Of a stretch of 64,000 bases of DNA, positions 46,779-58,876 are shown piece after piece. Source of the DNA: Streptomyces sp. NBC_00247. GTDB lineage: Bacteria > Actinomycetota > Actinomycetes > Streptomycetales > Streptomycetaceae. The stretch is taken from assembly GCF_036188265.1 (NCBI RefSeq), contig NZ_CP108093.1, positions 620,001 to 684,000 on the forward strand, written 5' to 3'. Position numbers and translations under genes: made by a program. Numbering within the stretch: position 1 is the first letter of the stretch; each line of letters opens with the position of its first letter. The notes below the pieces were generated by a model. The model was not told where the DNA came from and ran no database searches. It worked only from the letters and a program-made list of their open reading frames with translations.

Positions 46779-48188
46779 GTGAGGACCGAGGAGCGCGCCG
46801 GACGCGCCGGAGGAACAAAAGTCCCGGGCCGGCCCGGTGCGGTGGACCGCGCGGGACGCCGCGACCTGACCGCCGCCGCCTGCGGGGTGGCGCTGGTGGC
46901 GGTGGCGGTGCTCGTCGGCTGGGCGGTGAACGGCGACGGCGGCCTGTACGCGGGATGGCCGCCCCTGATCGCGTCGTGGGACCCCCACCTCGGGCCCGGT
47001 ACACCGGCGGCGTTCGCCCTGGCCGTGCTCGCGGTCGCCCTCGGCCCCCGGGTGGCCGGGACGACGCGGTGGCGCGGGCTGCTCGCCCTCTCCTGGGCGG
47101 TGTCGGCGGCGTGGATCTTCTCGCTCGCGATGATCGACGGCTGGCGGAGCGGCTTCGCCCTCAAGCTGACCAGCCGTCACGAGTACCTCGCGGGCGTCGC
47201 CGGGTTCCACGACATCGGCGCCGCCCTGCGCACCTTCGAGGACCACATCGTGATGGGCAGGCCGGGGAACTGGCCCACCCATGTGGCCGGGCATCCGCCG
47301 GGTGCCACCCTGCCGTTCGTGCTCCTGGACCGGATCGGTCTCGGCGGGGCCGTGTGGGCGGCGGTCTGCTGTGTCGTCCTCGCGGCGACCGCGGCGACCG
47401 CCGCTCTGGTCACCCTGCGGGTGCTGGTCGCAGAGGAGCTCGCGCGAAAGGCCGCGCCGTTCCTCGTCCTCGCGCCCGGGGCGATCTGGGCCGGGGTCTC
47501 GGCCGATGCCGCGTTCGCGGCGGTCGTCGGCTGGTCGATGGCGCTGCTCGCGGTGTCGGCGACCCGCGCGACCCGTCTGCCGGGACCGGCGGCGGCCGGG
47601 TCGGGCCTGCTGTTCGGGCTGGTGTGCTACCTGAGTTACGGGCTTCCGCTGACCGTGACACTGCTGGCGACCGTCCTCGTACTCGCCCGCACGGCCCGCC
47701 CGTTGCCCGCGTTCGCGGCCGGATCGCTGGTGGTGCCCGCCCTGTTCACGCTGGCGGGGTTCCACTGGTGGGAGGCGTATCCGCTGCTGGTGGAACGGTA
47801 CGACCAGGGGGTGGGCGGCAAGCGGCCGTACGGTTACTGGGTCTGGGCCAACCTCGCCGCCGTCACCGTATCGGCCGGACTGGCCACGGTGGCCGGCCTG
47901 CGCAGATCGGCGGTCGCGGCGCCCGGTGCCGTACGGGCGCTCCGGGCCGGCCTGCCGCTCGCCGGGGCGCAGCGGCTCGCGGTGCTCACCCTGGTGGCGG
48001 TCCTGGCCGTCATGGCGGCGGACGTGTCCGGGATGAGCAAGGCGGAGACGGAGCGCATCTGGCTGCCGTTCGTGCTCTGGCTGCTGCCCGCCGCCGCCGT
48101 GCTGCCGGAGGGTCACCGGCGCGGCTGGCTCGGCGCGCAGGTGGTGCTGGCCCTTCTGGTCAACCACCTTCTGCGGACGAGTTGGTGA
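46779..48188 (+). CDS. Polytopic membrane protein (GT-C-like)
   Basis: 469 residues from a GTG at 46779, with about ten to twelve hydrophobic helices. Between helices 3 and 4 is a hydrophilic extracellular-type loop with RHEYLAGVAGFHDIGAALRTFEDHI and WPTHVAGHPPGATLP; a second loop has FHWWEAYPLLVERYDQGVGGKRPYGY. The long first loop with acidic residues and the size fit GT-C lipid-sugar transferases, but I do not see a definite DxD motif. It is a plausible acceptor-side partner for the nearby sugar genes. It is divergent from the oxidoreductase gene, with 153 bases between. Confidence 0.75.
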   Translation: MRTEERAGRAGGTKVPGRPGAVDRAGRRDLTAAACGVALVAVAVLVGWAVNGDGGLYAGWPPLIASWDPHLGPGTPAAFALAVLAVALGPRVAGTTRWRGLLALSWAVSAAWIFSLAMIDGWRSGFALKLTSRHEYLAGVAGFHDIGAALRTFEDHIVMGRPGNWPTHVAGHPPGATLPFVLLDRIGLGGAVWAAVCCVVLAATAATAALVTLRVLVAEELARKAAPFLVLAPGAIWAGVSADAAFAAVVGWSMALLAVSATRATRLPGPAAAGSGLLFGLVCYLSYGLPLTVTLLATVLVLARTARPLPAFAAGSLVVPALFTLAGFHWWEAYPLLVERYDQGVGGKRPYGYWVWANLAAVTVSAGLATVAGLRRSAVAAPGAVRALRAGLPLAGAQRLAVLTLVAVLAVMAADVSGMSKAETERIWLPFVLWLLPAAAVLPEGHRRGWLGAQVVLALLVNHLLRTSW

Positions 48189-48195
48189 CGCGCTC

Positions 48196-48375
48196 TCAGG
48201 GGCGCGGTCCCAGCAGTTGGACGGCGGCGGCCGGCGTCTTGCACGGGGCGAGCAGGTTCGCCTCCCGGTACATCGCCTCCTGACAGGCCGACGCCGGTGT
48301 CTCGATGACGTCCGCGACCTCGGCGTACCGCTCGCGCCCGTGCTCGCGTACCCGCTGACGGGCACGCCCTCTCAC
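48196..48375 (-). CDS. 59-residue conserved-looking small protein
   Basis: Short frame beginning at a GTG at 48375. GGTGATC, a 7-base match to the extended 16S complement, lies 5 bases upstream. The protein runs VRGRARQRVREHGRERYAEV, continues with ADVIETPASACQEAMYREAN, and ends LLAPCKTPAAAVQLLGPRP. Codons are strongly G/C-ending and the composition is balanced (Cys, Met, Tyr, Ile), unlike a shadow frame. Either a genuine small gene or the 3' part of a gene truncated when the neighbouring MerR/hydrolase pair was inserted. It is too short for most gene callers. Confidence 0.55.
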   Translation of the reverse strand: MRGRARQRVREHGRERYAEVADVIETPASACQEAMYREANLLAPCKTPAAAVQLLGPRP

Positions 48376-48551
48376 CTTCTGATCACCGAGGCAGGGGGAA
48401 TTCCGGCACGGGCGGCCAGGGCTCGCGCCCCCTCCGCGACCCCCACCACTTCATCGGCACAGCCGTGCCTGCCGGACGGGCTCGCAGCCTCTGACACCGA
48501 CACGCAGCCGAAGGCTCACCACGGCCGTGCCGCACGCGTTCTCCTGCTGTA

Positions 48552-48947
48552 TCACCGGGTGATCGCCGACCGCGCGCCCCGCCCCACCAGGGCGGAACAC
48601 TCCGGGCAGTCGGAGATGACCGGGTGCACGCAGTGCTCCAGGTGGGCCAGGAACCGGTCAGCCAGTTCGAGGTTCGTGATGTGTTCGGCGATCCGGGCGC
48701 GCTTCGCGTTGACCAGGCCGACGCGGTCGGCCCGTTCCCCCGCGGCGAGTTCACCGATTTCGGCGAGTGACAACCCGGCCCGCCGGCCGATTTGGATGAG
48801 GCGGGCCCGGCCGACGGCCTGGTCGTCGTAGACGCGATGCCCGGAGGGCAGCCGGCGCGGGGTGAGCAGTCCGATGTCCTCCCAGTGTCGGAGGACATGG
48901 GTGGCCACCCCGAGCAGGGCAGCCGCATCGCCGATCTTCAACTCCAC
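48552..48947 (-). CDS. MerR-family transcriptional regulator
   Basis: 131 residues. It has a canonical MerR N-terminus (LKIGDAAALLGVATHVLRHWEDIGLLTPRRLPSGHRVYDDQAVGRARLI), a dimerisation helix and a C-terminal CPEC motif with an earlier Cys (LEHCVHPVISDCPEC), a possible metal- or redox-sensing cluster. It is divergent from the metallo-beta-lactamase-fold gene, and the 20-bp palindrome between them is its probable operator. Confidence 0.92.
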   Translation of the reverse strand: MELKIGDAAALLGVATHVLRHWEDIGLLTPRRLPSGHRVYDDQAVGRARLIQIGRRAGLSLAEIGELAAGERADRVGLVNAKRARIAEHITNLELADRFLAHLEHCVHPVISDCPECSALVGRGARSAITR

Positions 48948-48966
48948 TGGGACATCACACTCCTTT

Positions 48967-48986
48967 ACTTCAGGTCGACCTGAAGT
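48967..48986. promoter_or_regulatory. Perfect 20-bp palindrome, MerR operator
   Basis: ACTTCAGGTCGACCTGAAGT is a perfect palindrome between divergent merR and hydrolase genes. TTTACT (48964-48969) and TATACC (48987-48992) flank it as -35 and -10 candidates for the plus-strand gene, the spacer placement expected for MerR activation by DNA distortion. Confidence 0.8.
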
Positions 48987-49040
48987 TATACCGTCCCGTC
49001 ATCGAACCCACCACCCGATCGCGAGAGAGACAGGGCTGCC

Positions 49041-49964
49041 ATGTCCGACGCTGTGAGATCACCGACGCTGGCCGCATGCTGTGGCGCGGTCGCAAGCCTG
49101 GCCACGGGTCTTGTTCGTCCCCGACGCCCCGACCAGCGGTTCCTGCGCGGCTTGACCGACGCGGGGCTACCGGACACGGCGGTGTCGGTCACCGTGTCCG
49201 CACTGAGACAGGTGCCACGGTCCGTGCCCACCGCACTGATCGTGGAGGGGCTGCGGCAGCCGCGGCGCATCGCGAATTCACTGCTGTCCTTCGTGATCAC
49301 CCACCCGGAAACGACGTTCATCGTGGACCCGGGTGTCTGCCTGGATGTCGACAGCCGCGCCGTCGCGACATTGCCGCCGTTCCTGCGGGTCGCGGTGCGT
49401 CCCCCGGCGGACACCGTCGCCACCGTTACCGCGCTGCATGAACTGCCGCGTTCCGGCCTGGATTTCGCGCTGCCGACGCACACGCATTGGGACCACGTAT
49501 CCGGACTCCTCGATCTTCCCGAACTGCCGGTACATCTGCACCGACGCGAACACGACTGGGTCATGCAGGGCCCGATCGCGCCCGTGGGTGGCGTCCGCGA
49601 GGCCCTGCGTGGCCGGGACATCGTCCCGTACGAACTGGACGGCCCGCCGATCCTCACCTTTACCGCCAGCCACGACCTCTTCGGCGACGGTTCCGTCGTG
49701 CTCGTCGACCTCGCGGGTCACACCCCTGGCAGCATCGGAGTGCTGGCGCACACGGCAACGGGCTGGGTGCTGCTCGCCGGCGACGCTGCCTGGCACACCG
49801 ACCAGATCGACCTCATCCGGCAGAAGGCCGGCTACCCCGGCAAGCTCGCCGACGAAGACCGGCACGAGACCTTCCGGACGCTGCACCGCCTGCACGCCGT
49901 CAAGGACCGGGTCACGATCATCCCGACGCACGACCACCGCGCGGCCCAGCAGCTGCCGACTTGA
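49041..49964 (+). CDS. Metallo-beta-lactamase-fold hydrolase
   Basis: 307 residues. The metal site is explicit: THTHWDHVSGL (HxHxDH), VDLAGHTPGSIGV, GDAAWH and the final THDHRAAQQL. It begins at the ATG at 49041 behind a GAGAGACAGGG stretch. The N-terminal 40 residues contain CCGAVASLATGLVRP, a weak hydrophobic patch. The fold is certain; substrate is unknown (lactone, glyoxalase or nuclease-type). Its expression should follow the divergent MerR regulator. The locus interrupts a region with a possibly truncated small gene. Confidence 0.9.
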   Translation: MSDAVRSPTLAACCGAVASLATGLVRPRRPDQRFLRGLTDAGLPDTAVSVTVSALRQVPRSVPTALIVEGLRQPRRIANSLLSFVITHPETTFIVDPGVCLDVDSRAVATLPPFLRVAVRPPADTVATVTALHELPRSGLDFALPTHTHWDHVSGLLDLPELPVHLHRREHDWVMQGPIAPVGGVREALRGRDIVPYELDGPPILTFTASHDLFGDGSVVLVDLAGHTPGSIGVLAHTATGWVLLAGDAAWHTDQIDLIRQKAGYPGKLADEDRHETFRTLHRLHAVKDRVTIIPTHDHRAAQQLPT

Positions 49965-50082
49965 TCACTCAGAGGGACTCCTGGGGGCACAGAGGTTTCC
50001 GGACGACGCGCGCGTCACCCTCTCCCGATCCGCCGCCATGTCCTGGAGAAGCCGAGCCCGGTCGTCGCCGACACCCCGACGC

Positions 50083-50490
50083 TCACATAACGTCACCAGA
50101 GAGAGGGGCCCACGGAGAACGGGCGACAGTTGAATACGCGAGCCCGGCAGTGCCGGGGCCGTCGTCGCTCCAGGAACAGACTTCCACCCACGACAGGTAG
50201 CCGGCCCGCGCGAAGGCCAGGACCTCGCCGACGCACTCACCGGACGCGGCGAAGAGCTGCGCTTCCGCCGCCACGACGGTGCCGGGGCCCGTGGGGGCGG
50301 GCTCCACCTCGGCGGGGTCGAGTGCGAAGTGGGCGGTACCGCATCCGCAGGTGCAGCGGGAGGTCACGCCGAGGTGGGGCACCTGCCTGCGGAGAGCGGC
50401 ATGGACGGGGTCGTCGGGGTTCAGGATCAGGTCGAGGACATCGGCCACGTCCGGGGGCAGGCCCCCGGACGTTCCGCTCCTTTCCGTCAC
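50083..50490 (-). CDS. Small Cys-rich hypothetical protein
   Basis: 135 residues from a GTG at 50490 that overlaps the stop of the luciferase-like gene (GTGA 50487-50490); an ATG at 50505 is an alternative. The protein has a predicted helical start (PPDVADVLDLILNPDDPVHAALRRQVPH), a CTCGCG cluster (TSRCTCGCGTAHFALD) and a beta-rich end (LAFARAGYLSWVEVCSWSD). I do not know the family. Coupling implies co-production with the oxidoreductase. The CxCxC cluster could bind a metal. Confidence 0.75.
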   Translation of the reverse strand: MTERSGTSGGLPPDVADVLDLILNPDDPVHAALRRQVPHLGVTSRCTCGCGTAHFALDPAEVEPAPTGPGTVVAAEAQLFAASGECVGEVLAFARAGYLSWVEVCSWSDDGPGTAGLAYSTVARSPWAPLSGDVM

Positions 50491-51515
50491 TGCGCGGGCT
50501 TCCATCCCAGTGCGGGCCCGAGGACGTTCGCCACGTCGTGGAGGATCTGGACGTAGTCCTCGTGCGCGAAGCTGAACGGCAGCGCGAACGCGACCTCGTC
50601 GATCTCCCGGAACGCGGCGTGGGCGTGCAGCTGTTCGGCAAGCTGCTCCGAGGTGCCGACCAGGTCGGGGGCGAACATCATGCGCGCGGGTCCCTGCGGG
50701 GCGGTGGTGCGGGGCGCCCGGCTGCGGGCGTACTCCTCGTACGTGGCGCGCTGCGCGGGGGTGGCGGAGTCGGTGGGGATGACCACGAGCCCCTGGGAGA
50801 CGCGGGCGGCGTCTCCGTCGGGGTGGTGCGCGCGGAAGGTCCGGATGTGGGAGAGCTGGATCTCGGCGAAGTCCGGCGACCCGGCGGCGTCCTCCGCCTT
50901 CACCACGCTGCTCGTCAGCAGGTTCATCCCGTTCTCGCCCGCCCACCGGGCGGAGCGGAGGCTTCCGGCGCCGTACCACATGCGCTCGCCGAGGCCCGGG
51001 GAGTGCGGTTCCACGCGGTCGGAGAACACCTCGATCCCCTCGGTGCCGCTGAAGGCGGTGACCCGCTCGCCGCGTACGAAGTCGAGCAGCCGGCGTACCC
51101 GGTCGTGGCCGAAGTCCTCGTCGGCGGCCGTGTCCGGGTAGAGCGCGTCCTTGACCCGGTCGAAGTGCATGGGCGGGCCCACGCTGACGCCCGGCTCCAG
51201 GCGGCCCCCGGAGAGGATGTCCACGGTCGCCAGATCCTCGGCGAGGCGGAGCGGGTTCTCCCAGCCGAGCGGGACGACGGCGGTACCGAGGTGGATGCGG
51301 CTGGTGCGCTGGGTGGCCGCCGCCAGGACGGCCATGGGTGAGGAGATGCCGTACTGGAGGTGGCGGTGCCTCACCCACGCGCTGTCGAAGCCGAGCCGCT
51401 CACCCAGTTCGATGATCCGCAGGGTCGACTCGTGGCCGGGGCGCGGGTTCGCGCCGTCGAAGAGACCGATCGTGAGGAACCCGAGCTTGCGCAGCGGCTT
51501 CGAGGTGGTCGGCAC
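50487..51515 (-). CDS. LLM-class flavin-dependent oxidoreductase
   Basis: 342-residue bacterial-luciferase-fold protein. Features: FLTIGLFDGANPRPGHESTLRIIELGERLGFDSAWVRHRHLQ, the ATQRTSRIHLGTAVVPLGWENPLRLAEDLATVDILSGGRL segment that is typical of the superfamily, and DLVGTSEQLAEQL near the C-terminus. It likely uses FMN or F420; the two are not distinguishable here. It is followed by the coupled Cys-rich gene. Confidence 0.88.
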   Translation of the reverse strand: MPTTSKPLRKLGFLTIGLFDGANPRPGHESTLRIIELGERLGFDSAWVRHRHLQYGISSPMAVLAAATQRTSRIHLGTAVVPLGWENPLRLAEDLATVDILSGGRLEPGVSVGPPMHFDRVKDALYPDTAADEDFGHDRVRRLLDFVRGERVTAFSGTEGIEVFSDRVEPHSPGLGERMWYGAGSLRSARWAGENGMNLLTSSVVKAEDAAGSPDFAEIQLSHIRTFRAHHPDGDAARVSQGLVVIPTDSATPAQRATYEEYARSRAPRTTAPQGPARMMFAPDLVGTSEQLAEQLHAHAAFREIDEVAFALPFSFAHEDYVQILHDVANVLGPALGWKPAQ

Positions 51516-51647
51516 GCGTTCCTCCGTCGTCGTTCACAGCCTCCTGCCGGTCGGCGGAGCCGTGCCCATTCTGGCAGGCGGGGCGGGTCGGAAGGTGGCG
51601 GTGGTGTTGCGGGATCGGGCCCAGCCTGGACCGCACGCCGCCGGACA

Positions 51648-51690
51648 CGCCTCCGCCCCGGCAGGGTCATCCCTGGCCGGGGCGGAGGCG
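51648..51690 (-). terminator. Strong hairpin terminator after icd
   Basis: CGCCTCCGCCCCGG pairs with CCGGGGCGGAGGCG (14 bp), continued by AGGG/CCCT and a TCAT loop, with a one-base bulge. It lies 60 bases past the icd stop. Confidence 0.85.
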
Positions 51691-51749
51691 TCGGTACGGC
51701 GGGCGTTACGAGCACTCAGGCGGTGCGGGCACTCACCCGGGGGGCCGGA

Positions 51750-55686
<3,937 letters not shown>

Positions 55687-55860
55687 GCGGCTGGACCCTT
55701 CGCTCGGAGGTGGTGCCGTGCGGGGCGCGGGGTCCCGGGCCGGGCGTCGTGCGGGGCCCGGGACGTACGTACAGCCGGTGCGGGTGCGCGGGTCTGGTCT
55801 GGTCTGGACGCGGAACAGGTGCTCCGGTCGACGACGCGGTGCGGGTGCGGCGGTCCGGGG

Positions 55861-56862
55861 TCAGCCGGCGAGGGCGGGGATGACCGTCGATCCGTAGGCG
55901 TCGATGGTGGCCTCGCGGGCGTCGTGCATGTCGTAGACGGCGAACTGGTCGACCCCGAGGTCGCGCAGGACCCGCAGCTTCTCGATGTGCGCTTCGGCGG
56001 GGCCGAGCAGGCAGAACCGGTCGACGATCTCGTCCGGTACGAAGGCGGTGTCGGGGTTGCCGGTCCGGCCGTGGTGGCTGTAGTCGTAACCGGAGCGGCC
56101 GGCGATGTACGCGGTGAGGGCCTCGGGCACCAGTCCGGAGTGTTCGCCGTACCGGGAGACGAGGTCGGCGACGTGGTTGCCGACCATGCCGCCGAACCAG
56201 CGGCACTGCTCGCGCGCGTGGTCGAGGTCGTCGCCCACGTAAGCCGGGGCGGCGACACAGATGGTGACCGAGTCGGGGTCCCGGCCCGCCTCCGCCGCCG
56301 CGTCCCGCACCGCCTTGATCATCCACTCGGTGAGGAACGGGTCCGCGAGCTGGAGGATGAATCCGTCGGCCTTCTGCCCGGCGAGCGCCAGCGCTTTGGG
56401 CCCGTACGCGGCCATCCACACCGGGAGCCTGCCGTCCTTCACCCACGGGATGCGGACCGGCTGCCCGTCGACGGACGCCTCGCGGCCCTCGGCGAGGTCG
56501 CGGATGACGTCGATCGCCTCGCCGAGCCGGGCCAGCGTGTTGGGCCTGCGGCCCGCGACCCGCATCGCGGAGTCGCCCCGGCCGATGCCGCAGACGGTGC
56601 GGTTGCCGTACATGTCGTTCAGGGTGGCGAAGGTGGAGGCGGTGACCTCCCAGGCGCGGGTGCCGGGGTTGGTGACCATGGGGCCGACGACGAGGCGCTC
56701 GGTGTGTTCGAGGATGCGGCTGTAGATGACGAAGGGCTCCTGCCAGAGCACCGCCGAGTCGAAGGTCCAGCCGTACGTGAATCCGTTGTGTTCGGCGCGA
56801 CGCATCAGGCCGACGACGGACGAGGCGGGCGGGTCGGTCTGGAGGACGAGTCCGAAGTCCAT
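55861..56862 (-). CDS. F420-dependent LLM-class oxidoreductase (TIGR03842-like)
   Basis: 333 residues; the ATG at 56862 has GGGAG 7 bases upstream. The sequence shows DFGLVLQTDPPASSVVGLMRRAEHNGFTYGWTFDSAVLWQEPF, GIGRGDSAMRVAGRRPNT, LPVWMAAYGPKALALAGQKADGFILQLADP and GNPDTAFVPDEIVDRFCLLGPAEAHIEKLRVLRDLGVDQFAVY. This matches the subfamily usually linked to F420 and to hydantoin/pyrimidine catabolism. It likely carries out a reduction in the same pathway as the NCS1 permease substrate. No dihydropyrimidinase or ureidopropionase gene is in view. Confidence 0.85.
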   Translation of the reverse strand: MDFGLVLQTDPPASSVVGLMRRAEHNGFTYGWTFDSAVLWQEPFVIYSRILEHTERLVVGPMVTNPGTRAWEVTASTFATLNDMYGNRTVCGIGRGDSAMRVAGRRPNTLARLGEAIDVIRDLAEGREASVDGQPVRIPWVKDGRLPVWMAAYGPKALALAGQKADGFILQLADPFLTEWMIKAVRDAAAEAGRDPDSVTICVAAPAYVGDDLDHAREQCRWFGGMVGNHVADLVSRYGEHSGLVPEALTAYIAGRSGYDYSHHGRTGNPDTAFVPDEIVDRFCLLGPAEAHIEKLRVLRDLGVDQFAVYDMHDAREATIDAYGSTVIPALAG

Positions 56863-57120
56863 GTCGCTGCTCCCTGGTCCATTGCACGAAGGATGGCGCG
56901 GGGGCGGACGGCCGCGGCCGCCCCGGCCGGTGAACTTCCGCCCGTCGCGGGCGAGTCCGCCCGACAGGGGCACTGCGGGCACGACGCCCACCAGTGACGT
57001 TCTCCGGCGGAATCCTTCCATATCGGACCATGCCGGCCCCTGTACGACGGCGCCTCGGACGCGAGTCGCGGAGCGATGATTCTGGACCGCTTTCCCCACC
57101 TTGGGAAGAGGGAGCGGGGA

Positions 57121-57152
57121 GCGGGTGGTGAGGCCTGGGCCGCACCACCCGC
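57121..57152 (-). terminator. Hairpin terminator after RlpA-like gene
   Basis: GCGGGTGGTG (57121-57130) pairs perfectly with CACCACCCGC (57143-57152), 7 bases beyond the stop of the minus-strand secreted-protein gene. The rest of the gap to 56863 shows no gene that I can support. Confidence 0.75.
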
Positions 57153-57158
57153 GCGCAC

Positions 57159-58481
57159 TCAGCAGGTCGGAACGCCGGGGAGCCAGCCGGCGGCGTTGTC
57201 GATGTAGATGTTGGAGATGTAGCCGCCGTAGTCGGGCAGGTAGGACCAGGCGTCGTTGCTGTATCCGTTCGACTGGACGAGCTGGCCGTGCACCTGGCAC
57301 TGCACCCGTACGGTCGTGGGTCCCGCGAGCTGGGCGACCCGGGTGGAGGCGCTGGTGGCCTGCTGACGGATGTTGACGTCGGCGCCCCAGGTCGGGAAGG
57401 ACTTGGTCGCGGCACCGGCGCCGGTCCACAGGTATTCGACGGTGACATAGCCGTTGTTGTTCAGGCCGACGTTGTAGAACGTGCCGTCGGCGAGGTCGAT
57501 ACCGGCCGGGTTGAGCACCCTGCGTCCGGACCCGTCCAGACCGCCGTTGTACCCCTCCAGGTACGCGGCCTGCGCCTCGGGCTTGCCTTGCGGGAGGTCC
57601 TTGAAGGACTCCCGGGCGGAGGACAGGTTCCAGTAGTCGTCCTTGGTGTTCCACGGGCCGACGTCCCACACCGGGGCGGTCTCGCAGCGCACGGGGCCGC
57701 AGACCTTGACCGAGTACTGGGCGCTGCCCTTCGGGGAGAGGCCGCGCCGGGACGGCAGGGCCACGAAGTGGTCGGAGGCGGTGATCACGTGCCCGTTGGC
57801 GGTGGTGCCGCCCACCAGCCCCTCGCGGGTCGCGTAGACCGTGGTCGTGAGGGACGCGGCGGCCGTGACGGACCGGGGCGCGTCGACGTCGAGTTCGGCG
57901 CTCAGGGACAGGGAGCGGACGCTCGGCGCGGCGCCGTCCGGGGCGGCGACCAGCAGGATCCGGGTCTGCACCCGGGTGACGGCCCGCGGCAGCACGGCGG
58001 GGGCGCCCTCGCTCGCCTCCCGCCACTCGGTCCACTTGCCGAGACCGTCCTGCCCGCGCACGTCGACCACCACCTCGGACCCGGCGGGGAGCGTGACGTC
58101 GACGTCCGGGGTGATCCGGTCGACGGCCCGGTCGAGCTCGTGCACGGGGAGGAGGACCGCGGCCTGTCCCCGTGGGGAGCGCGCGGAGGCGGGCCGTACG
58201 TGGTGGTCGCGGAGGCGCAGCACCCCGTCGGCACGGCTGACGTTGGTCTCGTCACCGGTGGGCGCGGACAGGTCCGCCCGCCAGGTGACGCTGCCGAGCG
58301 GGGTGTCCCGGGGTGCGGCGTCGCGGGCCGCGGCGGGGCCGGCGGCGAGCGAGAGGGCGGCGAGGGCCAGCAGGGAGACCGCGGCGGCGGGTCCACGGCG
58401 GACGAGGCGCGCGGCGGAGCGGACATCCGGGTCGCGGGGTACGGACACGGGCAGGGGGGTGGGTCTCTGGTCACGGCGCAT
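57159..58481 (-). CDS. Secreted protein with RlpA-like domain
   Basis: 440 residues from the ATG at 58481 with AGGAGG 6 bases upstream. A signal peptide (about 25-52: AAAVSLLALAALSLAAGPAAARD) precedes a region of about 150 residues with WRADLSAPTGDETNVSRADG and DVTLPAGSEVVVDVRGQDGLGKWTEW. An RlpA-like double-psi barrel follows (VYATREGLVGGTTANGHVITASDHFVALPSRR, CGPVRCETAPVWDVGPWN), then a conserved tail (VRVQCQVHGQLVQSNGYSNDAWSYLPDYGGYISNIYIDNAAGWLPGVPTC) like an SH3-type wall-binding unit. It is probably a cell-wall-associated hydrolase or binding protein; catalytic residues are not certain. Confidence 0.82.
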   Translation of the reverse strand: MRRDQRPTPLPVSVPRDPDVRSAARLVRRGPAAAVSLLALAALSLAAGPAAARDAAPRDTPLGSVTWRADLSAPTGDETNVSRADGVLRLRDHHVRPASARSPRGQAAVLLPVHELDRAVDRITPDVDVTLPAGSEVVVDVRGQDGLGKWTEWREASEGAPAVLPRAVTRVQTRILLVAAPDGAAPSVRSLSLSAELDVDAPRSVTAAASLTTTVYATREGLVGGTTANGHVITASDHFVALPSRRGLSPKGSAQYSVKVCGPVRCETAPVWDVGPWNTKDDYWNLSSARESFKDLPQGKPEAQAAYLEGYNGGLDGSGRRVLNPAGIDLADGTFYNVGLNNNGYVTVEYLWTGAGAATKSFPTWGADVNIRQQATSASTRVAQLAGPTTVRVQCQVHGQLVQSNGYSNDAWSYLPDYGGYISNIYIDNAAGWLPGVPTC

Positions 58482-58791
58482 GGTGCGCCTCCTTCTCGGT
58501 GGGGGCGGGGAAGGACTCCCGGACGGCAGGTACGCCCGGGAGGGTGGTGGCGGTGGTGGCGGTGGCGCCCGTGTCGTCGTGGAACGACGGCCGCGGACCT
58601 CTGCGACCGGGATCCGGGACGGCGCCTCCTGCGGGGGTCCGGGCGCACCGGGCCGGCGGCCCGGTGACGGTGTGACACGTGACCGCCACGGTGGTGCCGT
58701 CCGGGGCGGCGCGCAAGCCATTCGTTCCTGGTCGAAGGAGGCCTGCGCACCCTTGCCGCCGGGGCGGGGCCCCGCTACCTTCCGCTTCTCC

Positions 58792-58807
58792 TGACATGCA
58801 TGCGTCA
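58792..58807. promoter_or_regulatory. Near-perfect 16-bp palindrome
   Basis: TGACATGCATGCGTCA, with one mismatched pair, lies in the 395-base divergent gap (58482-58876) between the RlpA-like gene and the winged-helix regulator. It could be that regulator's operator. The rest of the gap has only GGT/GGC-rich simple sequence (about 58540-58572). Confidence 0.45.
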
Positions 58808-58876
58808 GTTCCGCAATGCGCGTAGAGTTCCGCCGGGCGGGCGCCGACGAACGCCCCCGACCACCGGGGGTGGGCC

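Noticed and set aside
48217-48831. Plus-strand frame across the MerR gene
   Set aside because: Antisense to a clear MerR protein and to the 59-residue gene; no domain seen.
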